DNA from: Paraburkholderia nodosa
GTDB lineage: Bacteria > Pseudomonadota > Gammaproteobacteria > Burkholderiales > Burkholderiaceae
Direction of reading: 5' to 3'
Assembly (NCBI RefSeq): GCF_001718195.1
Contig: NZ_MCNV01000044.1
Span: 1-40,842 of the forward strand
Length of the DNA stretch: 40,842 nucleotides
Under the pieces are notes generated by a model. The model had not been told where the DNA came from. It did not search any database and saw only the letters and a list, made by a program, of their open reading frames with translations. Both the position numbers and the translations under genes were made by a program. Shown here piece by piece: positions 16,139 to 24,749 of the stretch; position 1 is the stretch's first letter, and each line of letters opens with the position of its first letter.

Positions 16139-17329
16139 TTAGGTCCGTGCGCGCACGCCCTTGCCCCCTCTCGCACCCGTGCGGCCGCGCGCGCCGACGC
16201 GATGCGGGCTCGCTGACGCGCGCATGTCCATGCGCTCCACGGTGAAGGAAAAGCGCCGCACGAGCCGCTCGCCGTGCGCGAGCACGGTCATGCCGTGCGC
16301 ATCGCCGCCGCCAGTCAGGTTCACGGCGTTGATCGGATGATCGACGGGTTCGAAGCAGAAGAAGTCTGCGCCGGGAGGCGTGTAGAGCACGTAGTAGTCG
16401 GTATTCGCGCAAATCGAGAGCGAGAGCCTGCGGCGCTCCCACACCACCGCCGCGCGTCCGCTCCAGCCGCTGAACGCATGATTGACGAGTTGCGCAGGCA
16501 GCGGATAGGCGACGCCGAACTGCCAGGCGGGCGGCGCGGGCACGTGACGCACCGGCAGCCAGTCCTGGCCCGAGAGCCACAGGCCGCTCGCCGGGGCCGA
16601 CAGCTCGGTGCTCGTGTCGCGCGCAAGAAACGGATGCACGCCGAGACCGAACGGCAGCGCCTCGCGGCCCGTGTTCTCCACTTCCAGCGTCATCGCGAGC
16701 GTCGCGCCGTCGAGCGCATAGGTGAGCGCCGCGCGGTACGAATACGGCTCGCCGTCGCTGCGATCGAGCACGAGGCGCACGTTCTCGCGATCGGCGCTTT
16801 CGATGCTCCAGGGCGCGAGCCAGCCGTCACCATGGATCGGCAGCGGTTCGCTAGCGCGATTGCGCGGCACTTCGATATCGCGGCCGCCAAAGTGAAAACG
16901 CCCTGCGCCGATGCGGTTCGAGTACGGCAGCAGCGGGTAGCACGCGAGTTCGTTCGGGTCCATGCGCGCGCTCACGCGCTCGCAACGACGAAACACGGGC
17001 TCGAACGCGCCTTCGCTGCGCCAGTCGAATCGCGTGATTCCGCCGCCCAGTTGGGGCGCGACGTCGAGCCTCAGATACGCGTTCGCGAGCGTCACGCACG
17101 CCACGTCGCTCGAGCCCGCCGCGCCGATCGCAACCGCGGAGGTGCTCGGCCCCGGCAAAACCGGATGCGTGGCGGCTTCGAGCCGCGCGCGGCGCGCGGC
17201 GGCCGCTGGTGACACGACCGGTGACACAGACGGAGCGGAGGTAGCGGTGGGCGGCGCGCTTGCAGCAGCGGCGCCTGCGGAAACGGTGGAACGGGTAGGT
17301 CGACGCACAGCGGAATTCGCGACGTTCAT
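16139..17329 (-). CDS. Aldose 1-epimerase (mutarotase) family protein
   Basis: Galactose-mutarotase-fold protein that interconverts alpha and beta sugar anomers, here probably feeding the dehydrogenase and lactonase encoded beside it. From the ATG at 17329 (GAGGAG 7 bases upstream) it is 396 residues. The first 75 or so and the last 25 are low-complexity Ala/Pro/Ser- or Arg/Gly-rich, so the catalytic core is about 290. Core motifs: ACYPLLPYSNRIGAGRF, PIHGDGWLAPW with the first His, FGLGVHPFLARD with the catalytic His, and FCFEPVDHPINAVN with the acid/base Glu. The Ala-rich N-terminus is not a clean signal peptide. It is the last gene of the minus-strand sugar unit, 291 bp after the lactonase gene. 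Confidence 0.87.
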   Translation of the reverse strand: MNVANSAVRRPTRSTVSAGAAAASAPPTATSAPSVSPVVSPAAAARRARLEAATHPVLPGPSTSAVAIGAAGSSDVACVTLANAYLRLDVAPQLGGGITRFDWRSEGAFEPVFRRCERVSARMDPNELACYPLLPYSNRIGAGRFHFGGRDIEVPRNRASEPLPIHGDGWLAPWSIESADRENVRLVLDRSDGEPYSYRAALTYALDGATLAMTLEVENTGREALPFGLGVHPFLARDTSTELSAPASGLWLSGQDWLPVRHVPAPPAWQFGVAYPLPAQLVNHAFSGWSGRAAVVWERRRLSLSICANTDYYVLYTPPGADFFCFEPVDHPINAVNLTGGGDAHGMTVLAHGERLVRRFSFTVERMDMRASASPHRVGARGRTGARGGKGVRART

Positions 17330-17620
17330 AAGATGCTCCTCGAGAGGCATGTTTGATTGCCGCCGCAAAAGGCGGCTCACCGGTGGCCTGTCGACACCGC
17401 GCCTATGCGCGGGCCTGTGGCCGCTTCTTGTGTTCGCCCTTCTAGTGGTACTGGCAAAGCCAACTGCACACTGTCGATCGACTGCATCTGTTGCCGAACT
17501 ACAACGACTGGCCGTCTCTTCATGCCGCCTGCCCGCAGCGGCGCTTCGCACTATGCGTGCGCATGTATCGTCTGATGAAAATCCACGCGCGCCTTTGTGC
17601 AAGCGCCCGATACCCCGGAC

Positions 17621-18541
17621 TCAAGCGCGCCTGCGCCCCTGAAACCGCGGTTCTTCAAGGCCCTGGCGGCCAATTCGAACCGAAAACACGCCGCCCGCAT
17701 GCGGCTCGCGCGCGAGGGCCTCCGCCTCCATTTCCTCGCGCGCGCTCGTGACATAAAGCGTGTCCAGAAGCGCACCGCCGAGCGTAACGCAGCTTGGCTG
17801 CGCTGTGGGAATCTTTACGCGTTCGGTTTCGACGCCATCGGCGCCATAACGCACCACGCGCTCGCCGCCCCACTGCGCGTTCCAGAGGCCGCCTTGCGCG
17901 TCGACGGTCGAGCCGTCCGGCACGCCGGTGTCGTCGGTGAGCGTGACGAAAGTGCGCTCGTTTGCAATCGTTCCGTCTGCGCCGTAGTCGCACGCGCGAA
18001 TCTCGCGCGTGAGCGTGTCGCAGTAATACATGGTCGATCCGTCCGGGCTGAACGCGATGCTGTTCGAGATCGCGGGCGCGGGCAGCGGCAGACGTTCGAG
18101 CGTGAGATCGTGGTTCAGGCGATAGAAGCCGCCGATCGCCTGCCTCGGCGTTCCTTCGTATTTCGTGCCGAATACGAAGCGGCCCTGGCGGTCGCAGCGT
18201 CCGTCGTTCAGGCGCGTCGGCACGCCGGGTTCGACTTCGACGATGGTTTCAATCGCGCCCGTCTCCAGGTCGAAGAACGCCAGCTGCGAAGCGAGGCCGA
18301 GGAGCAGCGTGCGCTCGTCTTCGCACAGCGCGAAGCACGCGAGGCGCTCGGGCATCTCCCACGTGACGTGTTTGGCGCCGGACGCATTCGCGTCGTAGCG
18401 TTGCAGGCTTTTGCCCGAAATATCGACCCAGTAGAGCCGGCCGCTGCGCGCGCACCACGTCGCGCCTTCGCCCAGCTCGCATTTCGCGTGGACGAGCAGT
18501 TCGGCCACCGCTTCGTCCGAAGCGCTTTCCTTTGCGCTCAT
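17621..18541 (-). CDS. SMP-30/gluconolactonase-family sugar lactonase
   Basis: Six-bladed beta-propeller hydrolase expected to open the aldonolactone made by the neighbouring sugar dehydrogenase. The 306-residue protein has the metal-binding Glu in ECELGEGATW-like CELGEGATWCARSGRLYWVDI, RLNDGRCDRQGRFVFGT with the conserved Asn-Asp, SNSIAFSPDGSTMYYCDT, and VPDGSTVDAQGGLWNAQW with the catalytic Asp. The ATG at 18541 overlaps the stop of the SDR gene (ATGA), so the dehydrogenase and lactonase are translated together. Substrate is not fixed by sequence; L-arabino-, D-galactono- or D-xylonolactone are all possible. Confidence 0.9.
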   Translation of the reverse strand: MSAKESASDEAVAELLVHAKCELGEGATWCARSGRLYWVDISGKSLQRYDANASGAKHVTWEMPERLACFALCEDERTLLLGLASQLAFFDLETGAIETIVEVEPGVPTRLNDGRCDRQGRFVFGTKYEGTPRQAIGGFYRLNHDLTLERLPLPAPAISNSIAFSPDGSTMYYCDTLTREIRACDYGADGTIANERTFVTLTDDTGVPDGSTVDAQGGLWNAQWGGERVVRYGADGVETERVKIPTAQPSCVTLGGALLDTLYVTSAREEMEAEALAREPHAGGVFSVRIGRQGLEEPRFQGRRRA

Positions 18542-19350
18542 GCCCAGCCTCCGTCAACGACGATGTCCTGCGACGTGATCATGCGGCTGTCGTCGGCGCC
18601 GAGGAAGAGCGCCATGCGCGCGAGGTCTGCGGGCAGCAGTTCCGCGTCGATGCACTGGCCGCGCTTGATGGACTCGCGGCCTTCGTCGGTGAGCCACAGG
18701 CGCCGCTGCTTCTCGGTCATCACCCACCCCGGCACGAGCGAATTCACGCGGATGCCGTACGGGCCGAGGTCTCTCGCGAGACCGCGCGTGAGCCCCTGCA
18801 CCGCCGACTTGCTCATCGTATAGACCGGCATTTCCGACTGCTTGAGCATCCAGCTGATCGAGCCCAGATTGATGATCGAGCCCGCGCGTGCGGCCTTCAT
18901 GTCCTGGGCCACCGCCTGCGCGGCGAATAGCTGATGGCGCAGGTTCACGGCCACGCCGGCGTCGAACGACTCCGGCGTGACTTCGGCCAGCGTGTGGCGT
19001 TTGTCGTTGGCCGCGTTGTTCACGAGCACCTGAATCGGCCCGAACGCCGCCTTCACATCGGCGATGGCGGCGCGCAACGCCGAGATATCGGTGAGATCGA
19101 CGTTGGCGAAGAGCGGCTTGTGGCGCGAATCGCCGAGTTCGTCGGCGAGCGCCTGGCCCGCGCTCGCGTCGATGTCGAAGAACGCCACGCGTGCGCCCTG
19201 CGCGGCGAAGTGCTCGACGAACGACGCGCCGATGCCGGTCGCGCCGCCCGTGATCAGCACCACGCGGTCGGTCAGGCTCGGATAGCGCGCGTAGTTTTCG
19301 TGCGCGTGGCGCGCGAGCGCGTTAGCGGGCGAATTTGCGTTGGACGACAT
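18538..19350 (-). CDS. SDR-family aldose 1-dehydrogenase (XylB-like)
   Basis: Short-chain dehydrogenase predicted to oxidise an aldose at C1 to the lactone with NAD(P). The 270 residues contain LITGGATGIG (33-41) for the nucleotide, NNAANDKRHTLAEVT, NLRHQLFAAQAVA, Ser164 in NLGSISW and the Tyr177-x3-Lys181 pair. These segments, and PGWVMTEKQRRLW, closely parallel Caulobacter D-xylose dehydrogenase XylB and its relatives, which include L-arabinose and D-galactose dehydrogenases. AAGGAAA precedes the ATG at 19350. It sits between the importer and the lactonase, in line with direct oxidation of the imported sugar. Confidence 0.87.
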   Translation of the reverse strand: MSSNANSPANALARHAHENYARYPSLTDRVVLITGGATGIGASFVEHFAAQGARVAFFDIDASAGQALADELGDSRHKPLFANVDLTDISALRAAIADVKAAFGPIQVLVNNAANDKRHTLAEVTPESFDAGVAVNLRHQLFAAQAVAQDMKAARAGSIINLGSISWMLKQSEMPVYTMSKSAVQGLTRGLARDLGPYGIRVNSLVPGWVMTEKQRRLWLTDEGRESIKRGQCIDAELLPADLARMALFLGADDSRMITSQDIVVDGGWA

Positions 19351-19383
19351 CGTTTTGGTTTCCTTATGAAACTGTCAGCGAAC

Positions 19384-20412
19384 TCAATCGCGAGCGCCGT
19401 GATTCTTGAGCTGGTCGAGCAGCACCGCCGCGAGCAGGATCGCGCCGCGCACGAGGTACTGGTAGAACGCGTCGATGTTGAGCAGGTTCATGACGTTCTC
19501 GACCGTACCCATGATCAGCACGCCGATCACCACGCCCGAGATGGTCGCGCGGCCGCCCAGCAGCGACACGCCGCCCAGCACGCACGCCGAAATCACGTTC
19601 AGCTCGAAGCCTTCGGCCGCATTCGGCTGACCCGACGTGATGCGCGAAGCGAGAATCACGCCCGCGAGCGCCGTGACCGCGCCCTGGATCAGGAAAATCC
19701 ACACGCGCGTGCGCTCGACCTTGATCCCGGCCAGACGCGACGCTTCCGGATTACCGCCGATGGCGAGCGTATTGCGCCCGTACACCGTCTGATTGAGCAT
19801 CACGCCGAATACGATGAAGCAGACGAGCGTGACCCAGATCGGCAGTTGCACGCCGAAGAGCGAGGCCGTGCCCATGGCGATGAACGTGTCCGACGACACG
19901 CCCACGGCCTGGCCGTGCGAAGCGATGAAGCCGAGGCCGCGCACGATTTCCATCGTGGCGAGCGTGGTGATCAGTGCGTTGATGCGCAGATACGCGATCA
20001 CCGCGCCATTCACGAAGCCGATCGCGGCACCCGCCGCAACAGCGGCGACGATGGCGATGAACGTGTTGTTCGTCGCGTTGAGCACCATCGCGCAGAGCAC
20101 GCCCGCGAACGCGACGATCGAGCCCACGGAAAGGTCGAAGTCGCGCGACGCGAGACAGAACATCATCGTGCAGGCCACCATGCCGATCTGCGAGACCGAC
20201 AGTGCGAGGCCGAGCATGTTCTCGATCGAGAAGAAGTGATCGACGGTCAGCGACATCACGATGAACATGACCGCGAAGATCACGATCAGGCTGTACTCGG
20301 TGATCTGCTGCCACCACTTCTGCTTGTCGGTGGGACTCGGAATCAGCGCGTCGGCGACGCTCTTGGCGGCGCTGTTGGCAGACTCGGCCGCCAGGTTTTC
20401 TCTTGCTTGCAT
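19384..20412 (-). CDS. araH: L-arabinose/galactose-type ABC transporter permease (AraH-like)
   Basis: Inner-membrane channel of a sugar importer. The sequence follows E. coli AraH along most of its length: MVACTMMFCLASRDFDLSVGS, NGAVIAYLRINALITTLATM, YGRNTLAIGGNPEASRLAGI and SACVLGGVSLLGGRATIS (shown in pieces), then GTVENVMNLLNIDAFYQYLVRG at the end. About ten hydrophobic spans are visible. The ATG at 20412 (342 residues) is preferred because AGGAG lies 8 bases before it; an upstream ATG at 20439 overlaps the araG stop (ATGA) and would add nine residues. The sugar specificity could be L-arabinose or D-galactose. Confidence 0.9.
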   Translation of the reverse strand: MQARENLAAESANSAAKSVADALIPSPTDKQKWWQQITEYSLIVIFAVMFIVMSLTVDHFFSIENMLGLALSVSQIGMVACTMMFCLASRDFDLSVGSIVAFAGVLCAMVLNATNNTFIAIVAAVAAGAAIGFVNGAVIAYLRINALITTLATMEIVRGLGFIASHGQAVGVSSDTFIAMGTASLFGVQLPIWVTLVCFIVFGVMLNQTVYGRNTLAIGGNPEASRLAGIKVERTRVWIFLIQGAVTALAGVILASRITSGQPNAAEGFELNVISACVLGGVSLLGGRATISGVVIGVLIMGTVENVMNLLNIDAFYQYLVRGAILLAAVLLDQLKNHGARD

Positions 20413-20435
20413 TTCAGTCACTCCTCCCCATCCAC

Positions 20436-21947
20436 TCATGCAGCCTTGGCCTGCGTGCGCTTGGGCAGCGCGAGGTCAAGCACCGCGTGTTCGCTCGCCG
20501 CGCTGCGCGGCAACTCGCCCGAAATGCGGCCTTCGCGCATCACCACGATGCGATCCGACACGCCGAGCACTTCCGGCAACTCCGACGACACCATCACGAT
20601 CGCACAGCCGCGCGCGGCGAGCTGGTAGATCACGTTGTAGATTTCATGCTTCGCGCCGACGTCGATGCCGCGCGTCGGTTCGTCGAGAATCACGACCTTC
20701 AGGTCGGGCTCGGCGAGCCAGCGCGAAAGAATCGCTTTCTGCTGGTTGCCGCCCGAGAGAAAGCGGATTTTCTGGCGGCGGCTCGGCGTCTTGATCTTCA
20801 GCAGCTTGATGAAGCGGTCCGCCGTTTCCGCTTCCTTCTTGCGGTCGAGGAACATGCCCGCGCGCAAAAAATGGCGACGGCAGCTGATGTTGATGTTCTC
20901 CGACACCGTCGCCATCGCAACGATGCCCTGCTCCTTGCGGTCTTCCGGGCACAGCACGATGCCGTGGCGAATCGCGTCGCTCGCGCTTTTCACGCGAATG
21001 GTCTTGCCGTCCAGCTCGATCTCGCCCGCGCGCCGCTTGTGCGTGCCGTAGATGAGCTGCATCAGCTCGCTGCGCCCCGCGCCCACGAGCCCGAAGAAGC
21101 CGACGATCTCGCCCGACTTCACCTCGAAGCTCGCCGCTTCGTTGAGCGGATGCCCTTGCACGCCGCGTACGGCGAAACGCACGTTGCCATGCTCGCGCGG
21201 CGAATAGTTGTAGATGTCGCTGATCTCGCGGCCCACCATTTCGGCCACGAGCGTTTCGCGCTTCACCGCTTCGAGCTTCTCGTGCGAGGCGACCTTGCGG
21301 CCGTCACGGAAGATCGTGCAGGCATTGCACAGCTCGTAGATCTCGTCCATGCGGTGCGAGATGTAGATGAGCGCGCGATTGTCGGCCCGCAGCTCGCGCA
21401 CGAGCTTGAACAGCACTTCGGTCTCGCGGTGCGAGAGCGAGCTGGTCGGCTCGTCGAGCGCGATCACGCGCGCGTTGCGCAGGAGCGCCTTGCAGATTTC
21501 CACCATCTGGCGCTGCGCGATCGAGAGCTTGCGCAGTTTCGCGGCCGGATCGAGATCGACGCCCATCGCGGCAAGACGTTCGCGCACGAACTTGCGCGCC
21601 TCGCCGCGCTTCACCCAGCCGAGCGCATTGGGCAACGCGCCGAGCAGCAGGTTTTCCGCGACGGTCAGGTCGGGCACGTACTGCAGTTCCTGGTGAATCA
21701 CCGCGATGCCCGCGCCGATCGAGGCCGCCGCATCGGCGAAGTGCACCTCGTTGCCGTCCATCAGGATGCGGCCGGAATCGGGCTGATACTCGCCGCCGAG
21801 AATCTTGAGAAGCGTGGACTTGCCCGCCCCGTTCTCGCCCATCAGGCCATGGACTTCCCCTGCATTCACCTCGAACGACACGCCGTCGAGCGCGCGCACG
21901 CCTGGGAACACCTTGCCGATATTGTCAAAACGCAGTGTCGCTGACAC
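20436..21947 (-). CDS. araG: L-arabinose/galactose-type ABC transporter ATP-binding protein (AraG-like)
   Basis: Duplicated ATPase that powers the importer. The 503 residues hold two ABC modules. The first has Walker A GENGAGKST (37-45), an LSIAQRQMVEI signature and ALDEPTSSLS. The second, from about 260, has a degenerate GLVGAGRSE P-loop, CPEDRKEQGI, LSGGNQQK and ILDEPTRGIDVGAKHEIY, as is usual for sugar ABC proteins of the AraG/RbsA/MglA type. The start codon is GTG at 21947, preceded by GAGGAAA at good spacing. A 105-bp gap with a hairpin separates it from the binding-protein gene upstream, which may lower its expression relative to araF. Confidence 0.93.
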   Translation of the reverse strand: MSATLRFDNIGKVFPGVRALDGVSFEVNAGEVHGLMGENGAGKSTLLKILGGEYQPDSGRILMDGNEVHFADAAASIGAGIAVIHQELQYVPDLTVAENLLLGALPNALGWVKRGEARKFVRERLAAMGVDLDPAAKLRKLSIAQRQMVEICKALLRNARVIALDEPTSSLSHRETEVLFKLVRELRADNRALIYISHRMDEIYELCNACTIFRDGRKVASHEKLEAVKRETLVAEMVGREISDIYNYSPREHGNVRFAVRGVQGHPLNEAASFEVKSGEIVGFFGLVGAGRSELMQLIYGTHKRRAGEIELDGKTIRVKSASDAIRHGIVLCPEDRKEQGIVAMATVSENINISCRRHFLRAGMFLDRKKEAETADRFIKLLKIKTPSRRQKIRFLSGGNQQKAILSRWLAEPDLKVVILDEPTRGIDVGAKHEIYNVIYQLAARGCAIVMVSSELPEVLGVSDRIVVMREGRISGELPRSAASEHAVLDLALPKRTQAKAA

Positions 21948-21970
21948 TTCGGTTTCCTCTCATTCGATAC

Positions 21971-22020
21971 GCTGCGGGCGCGGCCTTCATGCCTTTCGGG
22001 CCTGCTGGCCGCCCCGCAGC
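21971..22020 (-). other. Intercistronic hairpin between araF and araG
   Basis: Arms GCTGCGGG (21971-21978) and CCCGCAGC (22013-22020) can pair around an inner GGCC/GGCC stem. There is no T-run on the minus strand. Such hairpins after a binding-protein gene often protect the upstream mRNA, which would let the periplasmic protein be made in excess; that role is inferred here. Confidence 0.4.
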
Positions 22021-22052
22021 GGGAAACACCCTAAACCACTACTATCCAGCGC

Positions 22053-23054
22053 TTACTTCGACGCGAGACCCATCTGCTGACGCACGCTCTCCACGTTGTC
22101 GCGCGTGGCCAGCATGCCGGTCGTCAGCGTGAGCAGCGGCGGTTCCTTGCCTTGCGTGATCCACGAGTACATCAGGTCCGAGGTTTCCTCGCCGTGGCGC
22201 TTCGGGCTGATGATGACGGTGCCATAGAAGCCCGTCGGCTGCGGCTTCTTGAACTCGTTGAGCGCCGAGTCCGAACCGCCGATGCCGATGCCGATCATGT
22301 TGTCGGCCTTGAAGCCGCGGCCTTCCGCTGCGCGCACGGCGCCGAGCACGGCTTCGTCGTTCAGGCCGTATGCCACCCAGTGCTTGTACTGCGGGTTCTT
22401 CGTGAGCGCGATGTTGGCGGCGTTGAAGGCGTTTTCCGTGTCGGTCTTCGCTTGCGGCGCCTGGACGATGTTCGCCTTCGGGAAGCCCGCGGCCACGAGC
22501 GCGTCGGTCGCGCCCGACGTGCGGTCATGCGCCGTCGGCAACTGCTCGTAGGTCACGTCGATGGCGCCGACGTCCTTCATGTCCCAGCCGCGCTTCTTGA
22601 TCTCGGCGGCGATGCCGTCGCCCACCTGCTTGCCGATGTTGTACGCCGAGATGCCCATGTGCGGCACCGACTCGATCGGCTTGCCCGCGCCGTCGACGAG
22701 ACGGTCGTCTACCGTCATCATCTTGAGCTTGTCGGCCTTCGCCTTGGCGACGATGCCCGGTCCGAGCTTCACGTCAGGCGTGCAGATGATGAAGCCCTGC
22801 GCCTTTTGTGCGGCCAGGTTGTCGATCGCGCTCATCACCTTCTCACCCGAGGGCGCGCCGATCTTCACCAGCGTGAAGCCCTTCTCCTTCGCGGCCGCTT
22901 CCGCGAACTTCCATTCGTCCTGGAACCACGGCTCTTCGGGCTGCTTCACGAGGAAGCCGATCTTCACCTGGTCGGCGGCCTGCGCGACGGGCGCTTGCGC
23001 GAACATGGCAGTGGCGGCTGCAGCCACCAGCGTCAGAAAGATGCGTCGTTGCAT
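22053..23054 (-). CDS. araF: Periplasmic L-arabinose/galactose-type binding protein (AraF-like)
   Basis: Substrate-binding protein that delivers sugar to the AraGH complex. A Sec signal peptide covers residues 1-26 (LTLVAAAATAMFAQAPVAQA, then ADQ). The mature protein resembles E. coli AraF closely: KIGFLVKQPEEPWFQDEWKF, GFIICTPDVKLGPGIVAKAK, MTVDDRLVD, AAIKKRGWDMK-like EIKKRGWDMKDVGA, YKHWVAYGLNDEAVLGAVRA and GIGIGGSDSALNEF. Length 333 against 329 for AraF. AGGAGA (23063-23068) precedes the ATG. AraF proteins bind L-arabinose and also D-galactose, so the ligand must be judged from the pathway genes, which favour an oxidative route. Confidence 0.92.
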   Translation of the reverse strand: MQRRIFLTLVAAAATAMFAQAPVAQAADQVKIGFLVKQPEEPWFQDEWKFAEAAAKEKGFTLVKIGAPSGEKVMSAIDNLAAQKAQGFIICTPDVKLGPGIVAKAKADKLKMMTVDDRLVDGAGKPIESVPHMGISAYNIGKQVGDGIAAEIKKRGWDMKDVGAIDVTYEQLPTAHDRTSGATDALVAAGFPKANIVQAPQAKTDTENAFNAANIALTKNPQYKHWVAYGLNDEAVLGAVRAAEGRGFKADNMIGIGIGGSDSALNEFKKPQPTGFYGTVIISPKRHGEETSDLMYSWITQGKEPPLLTLTTGMLATRDNVESVRQQMGLASK

Positions 23055-23206
23055 GTTGCTAGTCTCCTGTCTTCTTCAGTCACGGGAAGGGTATCGGCCG
23101 CCTCTTCTTTTACCCGTCGATGCGCGCGGCCAGCGCCTCGGCGGATTCCTGCACATTCGTTCCAAGCTCGTTTTCCTTCGTGCTGCGAATTACTTTTTCA
23201 ACGCGC

Positions 23207-23986
23207 TCATTCGTGATGGAGCGCCGTGCGGCCGCCATCGATCGTGATACAGCTCGCGTTGATGAACGGCGCTTCGTCCGAGGCGAGGAACACCGCCGTC
23301 ATCGCGACTTCCTCCGGTCGGCCAATGCGTTTCATCGGCGGCAACTCGAGCGTCGCCTTGCGCGCGGCTTCCGGGTCGGGCTGCGCGTTCCACCAGTCGT
23401 GCGTGAGCTGCGTTTCGATGTAACCCGGCGCGATGGCGTTCACGCGCACGTTCTTCGGCGCGTACTCGATGCCGAGTGCGCGCGTGAGCCCGATGACGCC
23501 GTGCTTCGCCACGGGGTAAGGGAAGCAGCCCGGAATGATCTGGAACGCGTGCGTCGAGGCGATGTTGATGATGCTGCCCGCACACCGCTCGACCATGCCC
23601 GGCAGCACCGCGCGGCAGCCGTTCCACACGCCGTCCAGATCGACGGCGAAGCAGCGGCGCCAGTCGTCGTCGGTCATCGTGAGCGGGTCGGCGAACACGT
23701 TGATGCCGGCGTTGTTCACGAGCACGTCGACCGGGCCGAACGCGCGTTGCGCTTCTTGCACGGCGGCGCGCACCGAGGCGGGCTGCGTCACGTCGGTTTG
23801 CACGGCGAGCGTTCGCGCGCCTTCATATGCGTTCGCAATCTCGCGCGCCGTTGCAACGGCCGTCGCGCCATCGAGCTCCGCGAGCGCGACGGTGGCGCCC
23901 TCGGCCGCGAACGCGCGCGCGATCGCCGCGCCGATGCCGCGTCCGGCGCCGGTTATGAGCGCGACCTTGCCCGCGAGGCGATTCAC
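23207..23986 (-). CDS. SDR-family NAD(P)-dependent oxidoreductase
   Basis: A second short-chain dehydrogenase of the sugar unit, 259 residues. It has ITGAGRGIG (11-19), NNAGINVF (91-98), Ser144 in NIASTHAF, the Tyr157-x3-Lys161 catalytic pair, NAIAPGYIETQL and a closing IDGGRTALHH. This is a typical classical SDR and less clearly XylB-like than the one at 18538-19350, so it may act on another sugar or on a side intermediate. The start is GTG at 23986, with GAGGAG seven bases before it; the GTG overlaps the stop of the aldolase gene (GTGA). Upstream in-frame sequence to 24301 lacks homology. Confidence 0.87.
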   Translation of the reverse strand: MNRLAGKVALITGAGRGIGAAIARAFAAEGATVALAELDGATAVATAREIANAYEGARTLAVQTDVTQPASVRAAVQEAQRAFGPVDVLVNNAGINVFADPLTMTDDDWRRCFAVDLDGVWNGCRAVLPGMVERCAGSIINIASTHAFQIIPGCFPYPVAKHGVIGLTRALGIEYAPKNVRVNAIAPGYIETQLTHDWWNAQPDPEAARKATLELPPMKRIGRPEEVAMTAVFLASDEAPFINASCITIDGGRTALHHE

Positions 23987-24660
23987 TTTTGCGCTCCTCG
24001 CGCAGCTTTCCAGCCTTCGATGAAGGCCAGTGCGTTCGCATGCGTGGCCGCCGCGTCCTGGCCCGGCTTGTAGAGCGCGGAGCCGAGGCCGAAGCCGCTC
24101 GCGCCCGCGGCCAGCTGCGGGTCCATGTTGTCCGGCTTCACGCCGCCCACGGGCAGCAGCGGCACGATCGGCGGAATCACGGCGCGCCATGCTTTCGTCA
24201 CGGCCGGGCCGAGCTGCTCGGCGGGGAACATCTTGAGCGCGTCGGCACCGTGCTTGAGCGCCGCGAACGCTTCGGTCGGCGTGGCGACGCCGGGCACGCA
24301 CGCGAGGCCCTGGAGCTTGGCGGCGAGGATCACGTCGGTGTCGGCGTGTGGCATCACGATCAGTTCGCCGCCCGCTTCGCGCACGTCGCGCACGCGCTCG
24401 GTGGTGAGTACGGTGCCCGCGCCGATCATCGCGTCGTCGGGCAGCGCCTCGCGCAATGCCGCGATGCTGTCGAGCGGCTGCGGCGAATTGAGCGGCACCT
24501 CGATCAACCGGAAGCCCGCGTCGTAGAGCGCGCGGCCATGCTCGGCGGCCTCGGCGGGCTTGATGCCGCGCACGATCGCGACCATCCCGCAGGCGCCGAA
24601 CGCGGCGACGAAGCCGGCGTGCGGCGTGTAAGGGGCGGGCAGATTCAGTTCGGGTTCCAT
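23983..24660 (-). CDS. dgoA: 2-dehydro-3-deoxy-6-phosphogalactonate aldolase
   Basis: Class I aldolase that splits KDPGal into pyruvate and glyceraldehyde 3-phosphate, the last step of the De Ley-Doudoroff route. The 225-residue protein has the KDPG/KDPGal aldolase marks: GMVAIVRGI, the Glu54 region RLIEVPLNSPQPLDSI, MIGAGTVLTTERVRDV, a GLACVPGVATPTEA stretch and the Schiff-base Lys143 in ALKMFPAEQLGP, then LLPVGGVKPDNM. The LNSP rather than RT motif and the kinase partner favour the galactonate form over KDPG aldolase. The ATG at 24660 follows AGGAA; the two-copy 15-bp repeat just upstream duplicates this Shine-Dalgarno-like sequence. Its own start lies 87 bases beyond the kinase stop at 24750. 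Confidence 0.9.
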   Translation of the reverse strand: MEPELNLPAPYTPHAGFVAAFGACGMVAIVRGIKPAEAAEHGRALYDAGFRLIEVPLNSPQPLDSIAALREALPDDAMIGAGTVLTTERVRDVREAGGELIVMPHADTDVILAAKLQGLACVPGVATPTEAFAALKHGADALKMFPAEQLGPAVTKAWRAVIPPIVPLLPVGGVKPDNMDPQLAAGASGFGLGSALYKPGQDAAATHANALAFIEGWKAARGAQK

Positions 24661-24664
24661 GTCG

Positions 24665-24699
24665 GCTTCCTGTTGCCTGGCTTCCTGTTGCCTGGCTTC
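24665..24699 (-). repeat. 15-bp tandem repeat before the KDPGal aldolase start
   Basis: GCTTCCTGTTGCCTG is present twice without gap (24665-24679 and 24680-24694), plus a five-base third start. On the minus strand each copy contains CAGGAAGC, so the ribosome-binding region of the aldolase gene is duplicated. Confidence 0.85.
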
Positions 24700-24749
24700 G
24701 TGTCTGGTTCGGTTCAGCGGGTTCGATTCATCGGCCCATCGGCGCGCAC

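Noticed and set aside
18934..20628. 564-codon plus-strand open frame across SDR and AraH genes
   Set aside because: Crosses two well-supported genes on the other strand and has His/Arg/Asp-rich nonsense composition.
23055..23206. Coding-like frame (ERVEKVIRSTKENELG and on) between the SDR and araF genes
   Set aside because: No plausible start codon with a ribosome site, and too short to identify; probably chance.
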